Made by a program: the position numbers and the translations under genes. From positions 124,001 to 188,000 of the forward strand of contig NZ_QLYX01000012.1 of assembly GCF_003289645.1 (NCBI RefSeq): DNA of 64,000 nucleotides, read 5' to 3'. Every line of letters starts with the position of its first letter. Within the stretch, counting starts at the first letter, position 1. Positions 52,178-60,968 of the stretch are shown here, in pieces. Under the pieces are notes generated by a model. It saw only the letters and a list, made by a program, of their open reading frames with translations, ran no database searches and had not been told where the DNA came from. The stretch comes from Actinomadura craniellae. Its GTDB lineage: Bacteria > Actinomycetota > Actinomycetes > Streptosporangiales > Streptosporangiaceae.

Positions 52178-53485
52178 ATGACCATGCGGGTGCTGTTCGT
52201 GACGGTGGCCGCCGGCTCGCATCTGGGGGCCCAGGTTCCGCTGGCCTGGGCGCTGCGGGCCGCGGGCCACCAGGTGTGCGTCGCCAGCCAGCCGGACCTG
52301 GAGGACGAGATCGTCGCCGCCGGGCTCGCCGCGGTGCCGGTCGGCCCGCCGCTCGACCAGGAGGGGTCGGTTGAGGAGCTGCGCCGGCGGCGGGAGGAGG
52401 AGGCGCGGCGGCTGGACGGCGAGCCGCCCGACGCGCAGGAGCTGATGCGCGTCGGCGACCTGAGCCCCGACCGGCTCGGCTACGACCGGCTGCACGGGAC
52501 CGTCACCGTGATGACGTCGGCGATCTTCCAGAACTTCTCCGCCAGGGAGACGGTCGATGACCTCGTGGGCTTCGCCCGGCACTGGCGGCCGGACCTGGTC
52601 GTCTGGGACACCATGCTGATGGCCGGCGCGGTCGCCGCGCGGGCCTGCGGCGCGGCCCACGCCCGGCTGCTGTACGGCCTCGACCTCGTCGGCCGGATGC
52701 GGGAGGAGTACCTGGCGGAGGTGGCCCGCAGGCCCGCGGACCTGCGCGAGGACCCGCTGGCCGAGTGGCTGGGCTGGACCATGGCCCGGTACGGCGGCGC
52801 GTTCGGCGAGGACCTGGTGGTCGGCCAGTGGACCATCGATCCGATCCCGTCGTCGATGCGGCTGGCGGTGGACCACCACTACGTGCCGATGGGGTACGTG
52901 CCCTTCAACGGCCGTGCCGTGATCCCGTCCTGGCTGCGCGAGCCGCCCGCGCGCCGCCGGGTGTGCCTGACCCTGGGAGTCTCGTTCCGCGAGGTGATGG
53001 GCGGCGACCAGGCCTCGATCGGGGCCCTGCTGGAGGCGCTGGCGGGCCTGGACGTCGAGGTGGTCGCGACGCTGGACGCCGACCAGCTCGCCACGGTGGA
53101 CCGGGTGCCCGGCAACGTGCGGGTGGTCGACTTCGTCGCGCTGAACGAGCTGCTGCCGAGCTGTTCGGCGATCGTCCACCAGGGCGGGTTCGGGACGGCG
53201 CAGACCGCGCTGGCCCACGGCGTCCCCCAGGTCATCGTCCCGAGTGACATGTGGGACGCGATCGCCAGGGCGCAGCGCGTGCAGCGCTCGGGCGCCGGCC
53301 TGTGCGTGTCCGACGACGGGCGGCCGCCCGCGGTCGCCGAGCTGCGGGACGCGCTGGTGCGCGTCCTGGCGGAGCCGTCGTTCGCCCGGGCCGCGGCCGG
53401 GATGCGCGCCGAGGTCCGCGGCGCCCCGGCCCCGGCCGACCTCGTCCCGCTGCTGGAGAAGCTGACCGCCCGGCACCGCGGCTGA
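52178..53485 (+). CDS. EryCIII/DesVII-like glycosyltransferase
   Basis: A 435-residue GT1-fold glycosyltransferase of the activator-dependent macrolide type (EryCIII, DesVII, SpnP). Characteristic segments are SHLGAQVPLAWALRAAGH, WRPDLVVWDTM, GQWTIDPIPSS and REPPARRRVCLTLGVS. The donor-binding loop is HQGGFGTAQTALAHGVPQ. It would transfer a TDP-deoxysugar to the product. Family members often need a P450-like activator encoded next door; none is here. It converges on rmlD with three bases between. Very similar to the protein at 62311. Confidence 0.88.
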   Translation: MTMRVLFVTVAAGSHLGAQVPLAWALRAAGHQVCVASQPDLEDEIVAAGLAAVPVGPPLDQEGSVEELRRRREEEARRLDGEPPDAQELMRVGDLSPDRLGYDRLHGTVTVMTSAIFQNFSARETVDDLVGFARHWRPDLVVWDTMLMAGAVAARACGAAHARLLYGLDLVGRMREEYLAEVARRPADLREDPLAEWLGWTMARYGGAFGEDLVVGQWTIDPIPSSMRLAVDHHYVPMGYVPFNGRAVIPSWLREPPARRRVCLTLGVSFREVMGGDQASIGALLEALAGLDVEVVATLDADQLATVDRVPGNVRVVDFVALNELLPSCSAIVHQGGFGTAQTALAHGVPQVIVPSDMWDAIARAQRVQRSGAGLCVSDDGRPPAVAELRDALVRVLAEPSFARAAAGMRAEVRGAPAPADLVPLLEKLTARHRG

Positions 53486-53488
53486 CCG

Positions 53489-54403
53489 TCAGGCGCCGCG
53501 GCCCGCCGTGGCCGCGGCCTGGCCGAACCGGCTCAGCGCCTCGTGCAGCGCGCCGCGCCAGTCGCGCAGCGGCTCCATGCCGACGTCCTTCCAGCGGTCG
53601 TGCCCGAGCACGGTGTAGGCGGGGCGCGGGGCCGGGGTGCGGTACACCTCGCTGGTGGTGGGCCGTACCCGCGCGGGGTCCGCGCCGACCAGCCGGAAGA
53701 CCTCGCGGGCGAGGTCGAACCAGGTGGCCTCCCCGGAGTTGGTCGCATGGAAGATCCCGGCCGCGCCCGGCGTGCGGGCGAGCGCGACGACCCGCCCGGC
53801 GACGTCGGCCGACCAGCTGGGCTGCCCGTACTGGTCGGCCACGACGTGGACGCTGTCGCACCGGGACTCCAGGTCGATCATGGTGCGGACGAAGCTGCGG
53901 CCGTGGGCGCCGTAGAGCCAGGCGGTACGGACGATCGCCGCCGAACCGGGCAGCAGGGCCGACACCGCCCGCTCGCCCGCGAGCTTGCCGCGGCCGTAGG
54001 CGTTGCGCGGCGCGGGCGGGTGATCCTCGGAGTAGGGGGTGCGGGCGTCGCCGGGGAAGACGTAGTCGGTGGAGATGTGCACCAGCCGCACGCCGTGCTC
54101 GGCACAGGCCACGGCCAGGTTCCGCGGCCCGTCACCGTTGATCCGCAACGCCAGCGACTCGTGGGACTCGGCGTCGTTCACGGCCGTGTAGGCGGCACAG
54201 TTGACGACGACCTCGGGCCGGTGCTCGGCGAAGGCCGCGCGCACCGCCGCGAGATCGGTGACGTCCAACCCCGCGCGGTCCAGCGCGGCGACCTGGTCAC
54301 CGCCGGGGTCACGGTCGGGGTCACCGCCGGGCGCGTCGCCCGCCAGCCGCGCCACCACGTCGCGCCCGAGCAGCCCGCCCGCCCCGGTGACCAGCCACCT
54401 CAC
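53489..54403 (-). CDS. rmlD: dTDP-4-dehydrorhamnose reductase (RmlD-like)
   Basis: A 304-residue extended SDR. N-terminal WLVTGAGGLLGRDV, DVTD for the first acidic loop, VNCAAYTAVNDAE, the catalytic ISTDYVFPG and YGRGKLAGE (Tyr/Lys) and QYGQPSW are family hallmarks. It reduces the 4-keto group of a TDP-6-deoxysugar, normally giving TDP-L-rhamnose after RmlC epimerisation; RmlC is not in the window. The GTG start overlaps the rmlB stop by four bases, so both are cotranslated. Confidence 0.9.
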   Translation of the reverse strand: MRWLVTGAGGLLGRDVVARLAGDAPGGDPDRDPGGDQVAALDRAGLDVTDLAAVRAAFAEHRPEVVVNCAAYTAVNDAESHESLALRINGDGPRNLAVACAEHGVRLVHISTDYVFPGDARTPYSEDHPPAPRNAYGRGKLAGERAVSALLPGSAAIVRTAWLYGAHGRSFVRTMIDLESRCDSVHVVADQYGQPSWSADVAGRVVALARTPGAAGIFHATNSGEATWFDLAREVFRLVGADPARVRPTTSEVYRTPAPRPAYTVLGHDRWKDVGMEPLRDWRGALHEALSRFGQAAATAGRGA

Positions 54404-55389
54404 CGCACCGCCTGGATCTGCGTGCGCAGCTTCGCGCGCGCCTTCAGCGGCTCCCACCAGTCCCGGTTCTCCCGGTACCAGGCGACGGTGGCCTCCAGCC
54501 CGCGCCGGAAGTCCTGCCGCGGCCGGTACCCGAGCTCCTCGCGCGCCTTGCGGCAGTCGACCGAGTAGCGCAGGTCGTGGCCCTTGCGGTCCCGTACGTG
54601 CTCGACGCTGTCCCAGCCGGCCCCGCAGGCCGCCAGCAGCAGCTCGGTCAGCTCGCGGTTGGTCAGCTCGGTACCGCCGCCGATGTTGTAGATCTCGCCG
54701 GCGCGCCCCCGCGTGCGCACCAGCTCCACGCCGCGGCAGTGGTCCTCGACGTGCAGCCACTCGCGGACGTTGGACCCGTCGCCGTACAGCGGGACCTTCC
54801 GCCCGTCCAGCAGGTGGGTGACGAACAGTGGGATGATCTTCTCGGGGAACTGGCGCGGGCCGTAGGTGTTGGAACAGCGGGTCACCCGCACGTCCAGCCC
54901 GTGGGTGCGGTGGTAGGCCAGCGCGAACAGGTCCGAGGAGGCCTTGGACGCCGAGTAGGGGGAGTTGGGCTGGACCGGATGGTCCTCCGGCCACGAGCCG
55001 GTCGCGATGGAGCCGTAGACCTCGTCGGTCGACACGTGCACGAACGGGCCGACGCCGTGCTGCAGCGCCGCGTCCAGCAGGACCTGGGTGCCCAGCACGT
55101 TGGTGAGCACGAAGTCCTCGGCTCCCTCGATCGAGCGGTCCACGTGCGACTCGGCCGCGAAGTGCACGATCTGGTCGGCCTCCGACATCAGCTTGTCGAC
55201 CAGTTCGGCGTCGCGGATGTCGCCCTGTACGAACCGCAGCCGGGGATGGCCGATGGCCAGGTTGGCCGGGTTCGCGGCGTAGGTCAGCTTGTCCAGCACC
55301 GTGATCTGCGGCTCGCGCGCGTCGGCGAGCATCATCCGGACATAGGCGGAACCGACGAAGCCGGCCGCTCCGGTCACCAGGAGGTTCAC
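54400..55389 (-). CDS. rmlB: dTDP-glucose 4,6-dehydratase (RmlB-like)
   Basis: A 329-residue extended SDR. VTGAAGFVGS nucleotide motif, HFAAESHVDRSI, STDEVYGS with the TDE catalytic residues and YSASKASSD with the Tyr/Lys pair, then RCSNTYGPRQFPEK, leave little doubt. It turns TDP-glucose into TDP-4-keto-6-deoxyglucose, the branch point for rhamnose and aminosugars. GTG at 55389 is chosen since the nucleotide fold begins at once; the ribosome site is weak. RmlA and RmlC are missing from the window and may be encoded elsewhere. Confidence 0.92.
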   Translation of the reverse strand: MNLLVTGAAGFVGSAYVRMMLADAREPQITVLDKLTYAANPANLAIGHPRLRFVQGDIRDAELVDKLMSEADQIVHFAAESHVDRSIEGAEDFVLTNVLGTQVLLDAALQHGVGPFVHVSTDEVYGSIATGSWPEDHPVQPNSPYSASKASSDLFALAYHRTHGLDVRVTRCSNTYGPRQFPEKIIPLFVTHLLDGRKVPLYGDGSNVREWLHVEDHCRGVELVRTRGRAGEIYNIGGGTELTNRELTELLLAACGAGWDSVEHVRDRKGHDLRYSVDCRKAREELGYRPRQDFRRGLEATVAWYRENRDWWEPLKARAKLRTQIQAVR

Positions 55390-55540
55390 ACCAGGCAGGT
55401 TGCCGGAGCCCCGTCGAAGACCATCTGAGAACGGGTGGGGTCCCGGGGGGCGCGCCCGCTCCACCGGATCTCGACGCGTTGACGATCGGGGGCGGTGACC
55501 CTCGGATACCGGTGAACCCGTTCCACCGCAGGAGGAGCCA

Positions 55541-55870
55541 ATGGCATTGTTCGCCGTGCTGGCGACGCAGGCACCGACCGGGATCAGCGCGGATGAGTTC
55601 CGGCGCCGACTGCCCGAGGGATTCGCCTACACCCGGAACCTGGTCGACAAGGGCATCATCAAGCACAACTGGATCCGCGTCGGGGCGTCGGGGGGCCTGC
55701 TCATCTACGACGTCGAGTCGCACGAGCGGCTCAACACCCTGCTGTACGAGAACCCGATCAGCCCGCACCTCAGGTTCGAGGTCATTCCGCTGGCCGTGGT
55801 CGGCGGCTTCGACCCGAGGGCCTTCGAAAATACCGCAAACACCGAAAACACCGCGGGCGAGCCCGAATAG
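55541..55870 (+). CDS. Muconolactone-isomerase-like protein
   Basis: A 109-residue ferredoxin-fold protein resembling muconolactone delta-isomerase (MFAVLATQAPTGIS-like start, HNWIRVGASGGLLIYDVESHERLNTLL). In catabolism the family moves a double bond in a lactone; in a biosynthetic cluster it may act as a small isomerase or cyclase. The tail (FENTANTENTAGEPE) is low complexity. ATG at 55541 follows AGGAGGAG. It is divergent from rmlB and convergent with the Rieske-less oxygenase. Confidence 0.75.
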   Translation: MALFAVLATQAPTGISADEFRRRLPEGFAYTRNLVDKGIIKHNWIRVGASGGLLIYDVESHERLNTLLYENPISPHLRFEVIPLAVVGGFDPRAFENTANTENTAGEPE

Positions 55871-55877
55871 CCCGCCC

Positions 55878-56858
55878 TCACTCGCCGAGCATGGCCACCG
55901 CGAGGCTCCGGTAGAAGGCCAGGACCCCGGGCTCCTTGGGGCTGAGGTGGCCACGCCCGGCGAACCGCGCCCCGGCGCACCGCTGGACGGCCTCCATGCC
56001 CGCCCGGTCCTCGTCGTTGACCACGGCCGCCCCCTCCTCGCTCTCCGCGCGCAGGGCCGCGCGGTCCGCGCCCTCGACCATCGCGGCCGGTAGGAGCGCC
56101 CCGCCGCGCACCTGGGTGCGGTCGGCGGTCAGCGGGATCAGGCTGATCCAGATGACCGAGTCCCCGAAGGCCGCGACGCTGCCGCAGGGGAAGACGCAGC
56201 AGTTGTACATGTTGGCCTTGTACTCGTCGTCGAGCGCGAGCACCACCGGTTCCATCGGCTCCCGGAACGGGCTGAGCAGGCGGGTCACCCAGCGCGAGTC
56301 GGCGCGCACCGCCATGTCGGCGCCGGGCGGCGTGAGGAGCGCCACGGTGTTCGGGTGCAGCCCCATGGCGTGGTAGTTCTCGTGCGCGTTCTGCACGGCC
56401 AGCTTCCAGTTGCAGCGCCATTCCTCCAGCCAGCCGCCGACCTGGACCATCTCGTCCAGCCGGTGGCCGGCCAGCTCCGCCCCGACCCGCGCCAGGTGCG
56501 GGGCCAGCGGTTCGGCGCCGGCGTCGAGGTTCACGAACACCAGCCCGTTCCACTGCTCGACCCGGGGTGCCGGCCGGCGGCGGCCGGGCGGCGTTCCGCG
56601 CAGCGCGCCGTCGTCGCCGCGGACGACCTCCACCGGCTCGCCCGCCACCGACAGCGCCACCCGGGACCCGGGGGCGGCGAGCTCGTCGGCGTGCGCCACC
56701 AGCACCCACGACCGCCCGAACACCCGGGCCCGTTCCAGCTCCCACAGCTCCGCCGAGACGAACGCCCTCGGCGGCAGGCTCAGCGCGGGCGCGCCGGGTT
56801 CGCGGTAACGTCCCAGCTCCGCCAGGAGCGCCGAGGTCTCCGCGGTCATGATCGTCAT
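55878..56858 (-). CDS. Ring-hydroxylating oxygenase paralogue lacking the Rieske domain
   Basis: A 326-residue relative of the Rieske oxygenase at 61109 that aligns along its length (FVSAELWELERARVFGRSWV; RTQVRGGALLPAAMVEGADR; FAGRGHLSPKEPGVL). About 50 residues are missing: between residues 84 and 105 only RGTPPGRRRPAPRVEQ remains where the paralogue has the CxH...CxxH cluster. The mononuclear iron histidines in NAHENYHAMGLHP are kept. It cannot receive electrons by its own Rieske centre, so it is either inactive, a partner subunit or an enzyme with another chemistry. The ATG overlaps the stop of the glycosyltransferase upstream (ATGA) and follows GAGGAA. Confidence 0.85.
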   Translation of the reverse strand: MTIMTAETSALLAELGRYREPGAPALSLPPRAFVSAELWELERARVFGRSWVLVAHADELAAPGSRVALSVAGEPVEVVRGDDGALRGTPPGRRRPAPRVEQWNGLVFVNLDAGAEPLAPHLARVGAELAGHRLDEMVQVGGWLEEWRCNWKLAVQNAHENYHAMGLHPNTVALLTPPGADMAVRADSRWVTRLLSPFREPMEPVVLALDDEYKANMYNCCVFPCGSVAAFGDSVIWISLIPLTADRTQVRGGALLPAAMVEGADRAALRAESEEGAAVVNDEDRAGMEAVQRCAGARFAGRGHLSPKEPGVLAFYRSLAVAMLGE

Positions 56859-58135
56859 GTTTCCTCGCGATGTGCGGCGGTCAGTTTCTCGATGGCCGGG
56901 ACGGCGTCGTTCGGCGGGTCCATGGCCAGGATCTCCTGCCGCAGCCGCCGCGCGTTCTCGGTGAAGGACGGCTCGGTCAGCACCCGCACGACCTTCTCGC
57001 GGAACAGTTCGGCGCTGAACTCGCGCAGCGGGATGGCCAGCAGCGTGCCCTGCTCCTCGTAGGCGTGGCCCATGGCCTCGGAGACCCACTCCCAGCCGGT
57101 GAGGACGACCTGCGGGACGCCGTGGAACTCCCCGGTGGCCTTGGTCTGGTAACCGGCGTGGTGGATCACGAGAGCGCAGGTGGGCAGCAGGTCGTTCATC
57201 GGTACGAAGTCCACGACGCGGACGTTCTCTCCGAGCTCGGGGAGGTGCTCGCGCTGCTCGGCGGCGATCGCCGCGACGACCTCGACGTCCAGTTCCGCCA
57301 GCGTCCGCAACATCGCGGCGAGCAGGGAGCCGAGGTCCCACAGCCGGTACTCGTCGGTGATGCTCACCCCGAGGGTGAGGCAGACGCGGGGCCTGGCCGG
57401 CGGTTCGCGCAGCCAGCGCGGGACGACGCTGCGGCCGTTGTAGGGGAGGTACCGCACCGGCACGGTCTCCAGGCCGAGGTCCTCGCGCTGGCTCGGCGGC
57501 CTGGTGTCGATCGTGAACTGGCCGGTCAGCATCGTCTCGTCGAACCGGCGCGCGGACCCCAGCCGCTCCAGCGTCCAGTCCAGCCACTCGGCGGTGGGGT
57601 CCTCGCGGTGCTCGGGCTCCTGCTCCAGCGCCCGCCGGAGGAAGTGCCGCCTGGTGGTGATCTGCATGGCCTGCTCGGGCCCGGAGACCAGGCGGGCGTG
57701 GGCCGCGCCCACGGCCACCGCGGCCACCGCCCCGGCGATGCACAGGGTCTCCCAGATCACCAGGTCCGGCCGCCAGGCGCGGGCCAGACCGACCAGCTCG
57801 TCGATCATTTCGTCGGAGTTCAGCGGCATGTTGAGCGCCGGGGTGATGATGGTCTCGTAGGCCAGGTGGTCTTCCCAGCTCTCCTCGGCCTCGTCGACCC
57901 CCGTCGTGTCGAGCGTGTTGTAGTAGGCGATCGCCTCGTGGTGGAACTCGCCGAGCAGCTCGTGCCACGGCGGGCACTCGATCGGCTCGGCGGCCAGCCC
58001 CGCCCGGGTGACGGTCTCCACCAGTTCGGGCTTGCAGGCCGTCCTGACCTCGTGGCCGGCGGTCCGCAGCGCCCAGGCCATCGGCACCAGCAGCTGGAAA
58101 TGGCTGCCTTCGAGCGAGGTGATCAGGATTCTCAT
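56855..58135 (-). CDS. EryCIII-like glycosyltransferase with altered donor loop
   Basis: A 426-residue glycosyltransferase of the EryCIII/DesVII group (SHFQLLVPMAWALRTAGHE, WRPDLVIWETL, GQFTIDTRPPS, REPPARPRVCLTLGVS). The donor-binding loop reads HHAGYQTKATGEFHGVPQ, whereas relatives in this cluster have HxGG/SGxGT; the glycine and GT are changed. It may use an unusual sugar donor or be weak. It is the middle gene of a leftward operon: methyltransferase, glycosyltransferase, dioxygenase, this gene, Rieske-less oxygenase. Confidence 0.86.
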   Translation of the reverse strand: MRILITSLEGSHFQLLVPMAWALRTAGHEVRTACKPELVETVTRAGLAAEPIECPPWHELLGEFHHEAIAYYNTLDTTGVDEAEESWEDHLAYETIITPALNMPLNSDEMIDELVGLARAWRPDLVIWETLCIAGAVAAVAVGAAHARLVSGPEQAMQITTRRHFLRRALEQEPEHREDPTAEWLDWTLERLGSARRFDETMLTGQFTIDTRPPSQREDLGLETVPVRYLPYNGRSVVPRWLREPPARPRVCLTLGVSITDEYRLWDLGSLLAAMLRTLAELDVEVVAAIAAEQREHLPELGENVRVVDFVPMNDLLPTCALVIHHAGYQTKATGEFHGVPQVVLTGWEWVSEAMGHAYEEQGTLLAIPLREFSAELFREKVVRVLTEPSFTENARRLRQEILAMDPPNDAVPAIEKLTAAHREET

Positions 58136-58142
58136 CCTGACC

Positions 58143-58946
58143 TCAGGCCGGGCGGATGAGCGGGAACTTCTCGCCCGCGACCGGCTCTCCCGGCCGCAGG
58201 TGCGCGACGGGATGGTCCTGGACCCCCGGGCGGTAGGTGGCGTCGGCGTCCATGTAGACGACGCCGTAGGCCAGGCGCCGTTCGGAGTCGGTGTTGACCC
58301 CGGCCAGGTGGACGGTGCGGAAGTGGTGGAAGATGACGTCGCCCGCCCGGGCCGGGACGGTGACCCGCGGCGCGTACGGGAAGTCCGGCCAGACCTCCTC
58401 CATGGGCCGGTAGTGCTCGAAGCCCGCCAGGTGCACCTGCCGCTCGGTCTCCGGGCGCAGGTGCGAGCCGGGAACGTAGATGAGGCTGCCGCGGTCCGCC
58501 GGGACGTCGACCAGCGGGGTCCAGGCCGTCAGCGTCCGGGACAGGCCCGCCAGCGGGAGGCCCGGCTCGTCGTCGTGGATGACGGTCGGCAGGTGCACGT
58601 GCGGGTCCTTCTTCAGCACGTCGGTGCCGTAGAGGCGCAGCGGCCCGCCGGAGAGCCGCTCGGCGATCTCCGTGATCACCGGGTGCAGGGCGAGCCGGCG
58701 CAGGTCCGGGTGCTTGAGCCAGGCCGCCTCGACGTAGTGGACCTGGGTCTCCTCCGCCGAGGCGCCCCAGATCTCCGGGCCCTCCTTGTCCAGCAGTTCC
58801 TCCGCGGCCGCCCGGAAGGTCGCCACCTCCTCCGGGGAGAGGACCTGGGGGAGGTGGACGAACCCCCGGTCGTGGTAACTGCGGACGGTCTCGTCGGTCA
58901 GGGATTCGGCCGTGGTCGGGTCGCCGAGGGCCACCATGTCGCTCAT
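58143..58946 (-). CDS. Phytanoyl-CoA dioxygenase (PhyH)-like Fe(II)/2-oxoglutarate enzyme
   Basis: A 267-residue Fe(II)/2-oxoglutarate oxygenase. The metal triad is likely HDD in TVIHDDEPG plus the distal histidine in TVHLAGVN, and the arginine in ERRLAYGV binds 2-oxoglutarate. GSLIYVPGSHL is typical of PhyH proteins. In antibiotic clusters (for example SnoK of nogalamycin) relatives make C-C bonds or epimerise sugars rather than hydroxylate fatty acids. It lies seven bases before the glycosyltransferase at 58135. ATG at 58946; one three codons later (58937) is possible. Confidence 0.84.
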   Translation of the reverse strand: MSDMVALGDPTTAESLTDETVRSYHDRGFVHLPQVLSPEEVATFRAAAEELLDKEGPEIWGASAEETQVHYVEAAWLKHPDLRRLALHPVITEIAERLSGGPLRLYGTDVLKKDPHVHLPTVIHDDEPGLPLAGLSRTLTAWTPLVDVPADRGSLIYVPGSHLRPETERQVHLAGFEHYRPMEEVWPDFPYAPRVTVPARAGDVIFHHFRTVHLAGVNTDSERRLAYGVVYMDADATYRPGVQDHPVAHLRPGEPVAGEKFPLIRPA

Positions 58947-58951
58947 TCCTC

Positions 58952-58987
58952 GTGTCCTGTGGGGTGTCCTGTGGGGTGTCTCGTGGA
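58952..58987. repeat. Three 12-bp tandem units
   Basis: GTGTCCTGTGGG occurs twice exactly, then GTGTCTCGTGGA, with a fourth partial unit beyond, in the short gap between PhyH and the next glycosyltransferase. Probably slippage. Confidence 0.65.
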
Positions 58988-59013
58988 TGTCTCGTGGGCG
59001 TACCGGGCGGGCG

Positions 59014-60162
59014 TCAGCGGGCCAGGCCGGCCAGCCGGGCCACCAGGTCGGCCGGGGCCGGCATCGACAGCAGCTCGTCGCGCGCCTGCCGGGCCGCGTC
59101 CCGCAGCGCCTCGTCCTTGAGCAGGGTCTGGCATTCGGTGACCCCCACCGACTCGGGCTCGGAGACGATCCCGATGCCGCGGCGGGGTAGCAGGTCACCG
59201 CCGGTCTGCTGGTAGGAGCCGCGCGGCAGCACGCACTGCGGTATGCCGGCGGCCACCGCGGTCATCGTCGTCCCGCTGCCGCCGTGGTGGATGACGGCCG
59301 AGCAGGTCTCCAGCAGGACGTCGAGCGGGGCCCACTCCACGATGCGGACGTTGGGCGGCAGTTCGCCCAGCAGCGCGGCGTCGCCGCCGCCGAGTGTGAC
59401 CGCGAACTCCGCGTCCACCCCGCCGGCCGCCGCCAGCAGCGGGGCCAGCATCGCGATGCCGCCCCACTGGGCCTCGATGGTGCCGAGGGTGACCGCGATC
59501 CGCGGCTTCTCGGCCGGCCGCAGCAGCCAGTCGGGCAGGACGGCCCCGCCGTTGTAGGGCACGTACCGCATCGGCCAGGCGCCGGGCGAGCGCCGCTGCT
59601 CGGGCAGCAGCGCCTGGAAGCTGGGCGGGAACATCGTGATCTGCGCCCGCGCCCGCGGCTCGCCGGTGACGCCGTGCCGGTCGTAGTGCGCGGCCATGGC
59701 GGCGCGGACCGTCTCGGCGAGCCGCGCGCCGCTGTCGTAGGAGCCGAGCCTGAGCTCGACGTGCGGCAGGTTCAGCGCGGCCGCGACGAGCGGCCCCGCC
59801 CCCTGGAGCGGCGGGGAGATGACCAGGTCGGGAGACCAGGACCGGGCCGCCGCGAGCGTGCCGTCGACCATGACCCCCGAGACCCGGCCGAACAGCTTGG
59901 CCAGGGCGAGGTCGTCGGGGTCGTCGGCGAACATCGGGTTGGCGGCATCGGCCTCGCCGTCCGCCTCGTCGGGCATGTAGACCTTCAGGTAGTCCAGCCC
60001 GGGCGTGACGTCCATGACGTCCAGCCCGGCGTCCGAGACGGCCAGGCTTAGCCCGCCCGTCGCGTAGCGGACCTCGTGCCCCGCCGCGCGGAGCGCCTGT
60101 GCCAGCGGCACGGTCGGAAAGAGATGGCCGAGCCCGGGAGAGGTGACGAACAGTGCACGCAT
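59014..60162 (-). CDS. GT1-type glycosyltransferase (CalG/UGT-like)
   Basis: A 382-residue glycosyltransferase, shorter and more distant than the three EryCIII-like ones. It begins RALFVTSPGLGHLFPTVPLAQALRAAGHE and has RYVPYNGGAVLPDWL and the canonical donor loop HHGGSGTTMTAVAAGIPQ. Such enzymes need no P450-like activator. Cluster context suggests attachment of a deoxysugar to the aglycone. ATG at 60162 follows GGTGGGG. It follows the methyltransferase by 92 bases. Confidence 0.87.
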   Translation of the reverse strand: MRALFVTSPGLGHLFPTVPLAQALRAAGHEVRYATGGLSLAVSDAGLDVMDVTPGLDYLKVYMPDEADGEADAANPMFADDPDDLALAKLFGRVSGVMVDGTLAAARSWSPDLVISPPLQGAGPLVAAALNLPHVELRLGSYDSGARLAETVRAAMAAHYDRHGVTGEPRARAQITMFPPSFQALLPEQRRSPGAWPMRYVPYNGGAVLPDWLLRPAEKPRIAVTLGTIEAQWGGIAMLAPLLAAAGGVDAEFAVTLGGGDAALLGELPPNVRIVEWAPLDVLLETCSAVIHHGGSGTTMTAVAAGIPQCVLPRGSYQQTGGDLLPRRGIGIVSEPESVGVTECQTLLKDEALRDAARQARDELLSMPAPADLVARLAGLAR

Positions 60163-60254
60163 GATTGCCCCACCAAAAAGACGCCTTGGTTCCGACACCG
60201 CGTCACCGTGCCAGGCGGCCCTCTCACCGGGATCGACGGACGCTGGAGACCCGG

Positions 60255-60968
60255 TCACCGCCGGGCACCGACGAACAGCCCGCGGCCGGAGTGCAGGCCC
60301 GCGACGTACTCCACGGCGAACCCGGCGGCGTCGAAGGCCGCCTCGTACTGCGCCCGGGTGTACAGCCTGATGAGGTGCGTCTCGGCGAAGTGCCGCGCGC
60401 CCGACCGCGCATCGGCGACGACGTAGTGCACGTTCATCCGGGAGGCGTCGCCCTCGCGGGTCGAGTGGGAGACCCGGGCGACGGTCCGCTCGTCCACGGT
60501 CGTCACGTCGGCGGACACGTATCCGTCGAGGTAGGTCTCGGAGAACCACCAGGGGTCGATGGCGACGACCCCGCCGGCCGCCAGGTGCCGCGCGAACCCG
60601 CGCAGCGTCGACTCCAGCTCGGTGACGCCGGCGGTGTAACCGATCGACCCGAACATGCAGGTGATCACGTCGAAGGTCCGGCCGAGGTCGAAGGCGCGCA
60701 TGTCACCGGCGTTGACCGTGACGCCGGGCAGCCGCCCGCGCGCCGCCTCGACCATCGGGTCCGACAGTTCGAGCCCTTCCACATGGTCGAACAGCCCGGC
60801 GAAGTGCCGCAGGTGCGCGCCGGTGCCGCAGGCGACGTCCAGCAGCGACCGGGCCCCGGGCAGCAGGGATCGCGCCCGCCGGGCGATCTCCTCGGTCTCG
60901 GCCTGGTAGTCCTTGCCGCGGCCCTGGTGGATCAGTTCGTAGATCTCGGTGATTTCGGTGCCGTACAT
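60255..60968 (-). CDS. TDP-aminosugar N,N-dimethyltransferase (DesVI/TylM1-like)
   Basis: A 237-residue SAM-dependent methyltransferase. The start MYGTEITEIYELIHQGRGKDY, the SAM motif LLDVACGTGAHLRHFAG and WWFSETYLDGYV, followed by RVSHSTREGDASRM, closely follow the DesVI/TylM1/EryCVI group that dimethylates the 3-amino group of TDP-deoxysugars. The family length fits the start at 60968, although no ribosome site is seen there; a longer form from 61040 has no conserved residues. It predicts a dimethylaminosugar on the product. The aminotransferase needed is outside the window. Confidence 0.89.
   Translation of the reverse strand: MYGTEITEIYELIHQGRGKDYQAETEEIARRARSLLPGARSLLDVACGTGAHLRHFAGLFDHVEGLELSDPMVEAARGRLPGVTVNAGDMRAFDLGRTFDVITCMFGSIGYTAGVTELESTLRGFARHLAAGGVVAIDPWWFSETYLDGYVSADVTTVDERTVARVSHSTREGDASRMNVHYVVADARSGARHFAETHLIRLYTRAQYEAAFDAAGFAVEYVAGLHSGRGLFVGARR

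Noticed and set aside
56560-56620. The missing Rieske motif as a simple frameshift in the oxygenase at 55878
   Set aside because: The stretch between conserved flanks is only about 60 bases, too short to encode the motif in any frame, so it is a real deletion in this sequence.
58952-58987. Short 12-bp tandem units as a CRISPR-like array
   Set aside because: There are no spacers and only three to four degenerate units.
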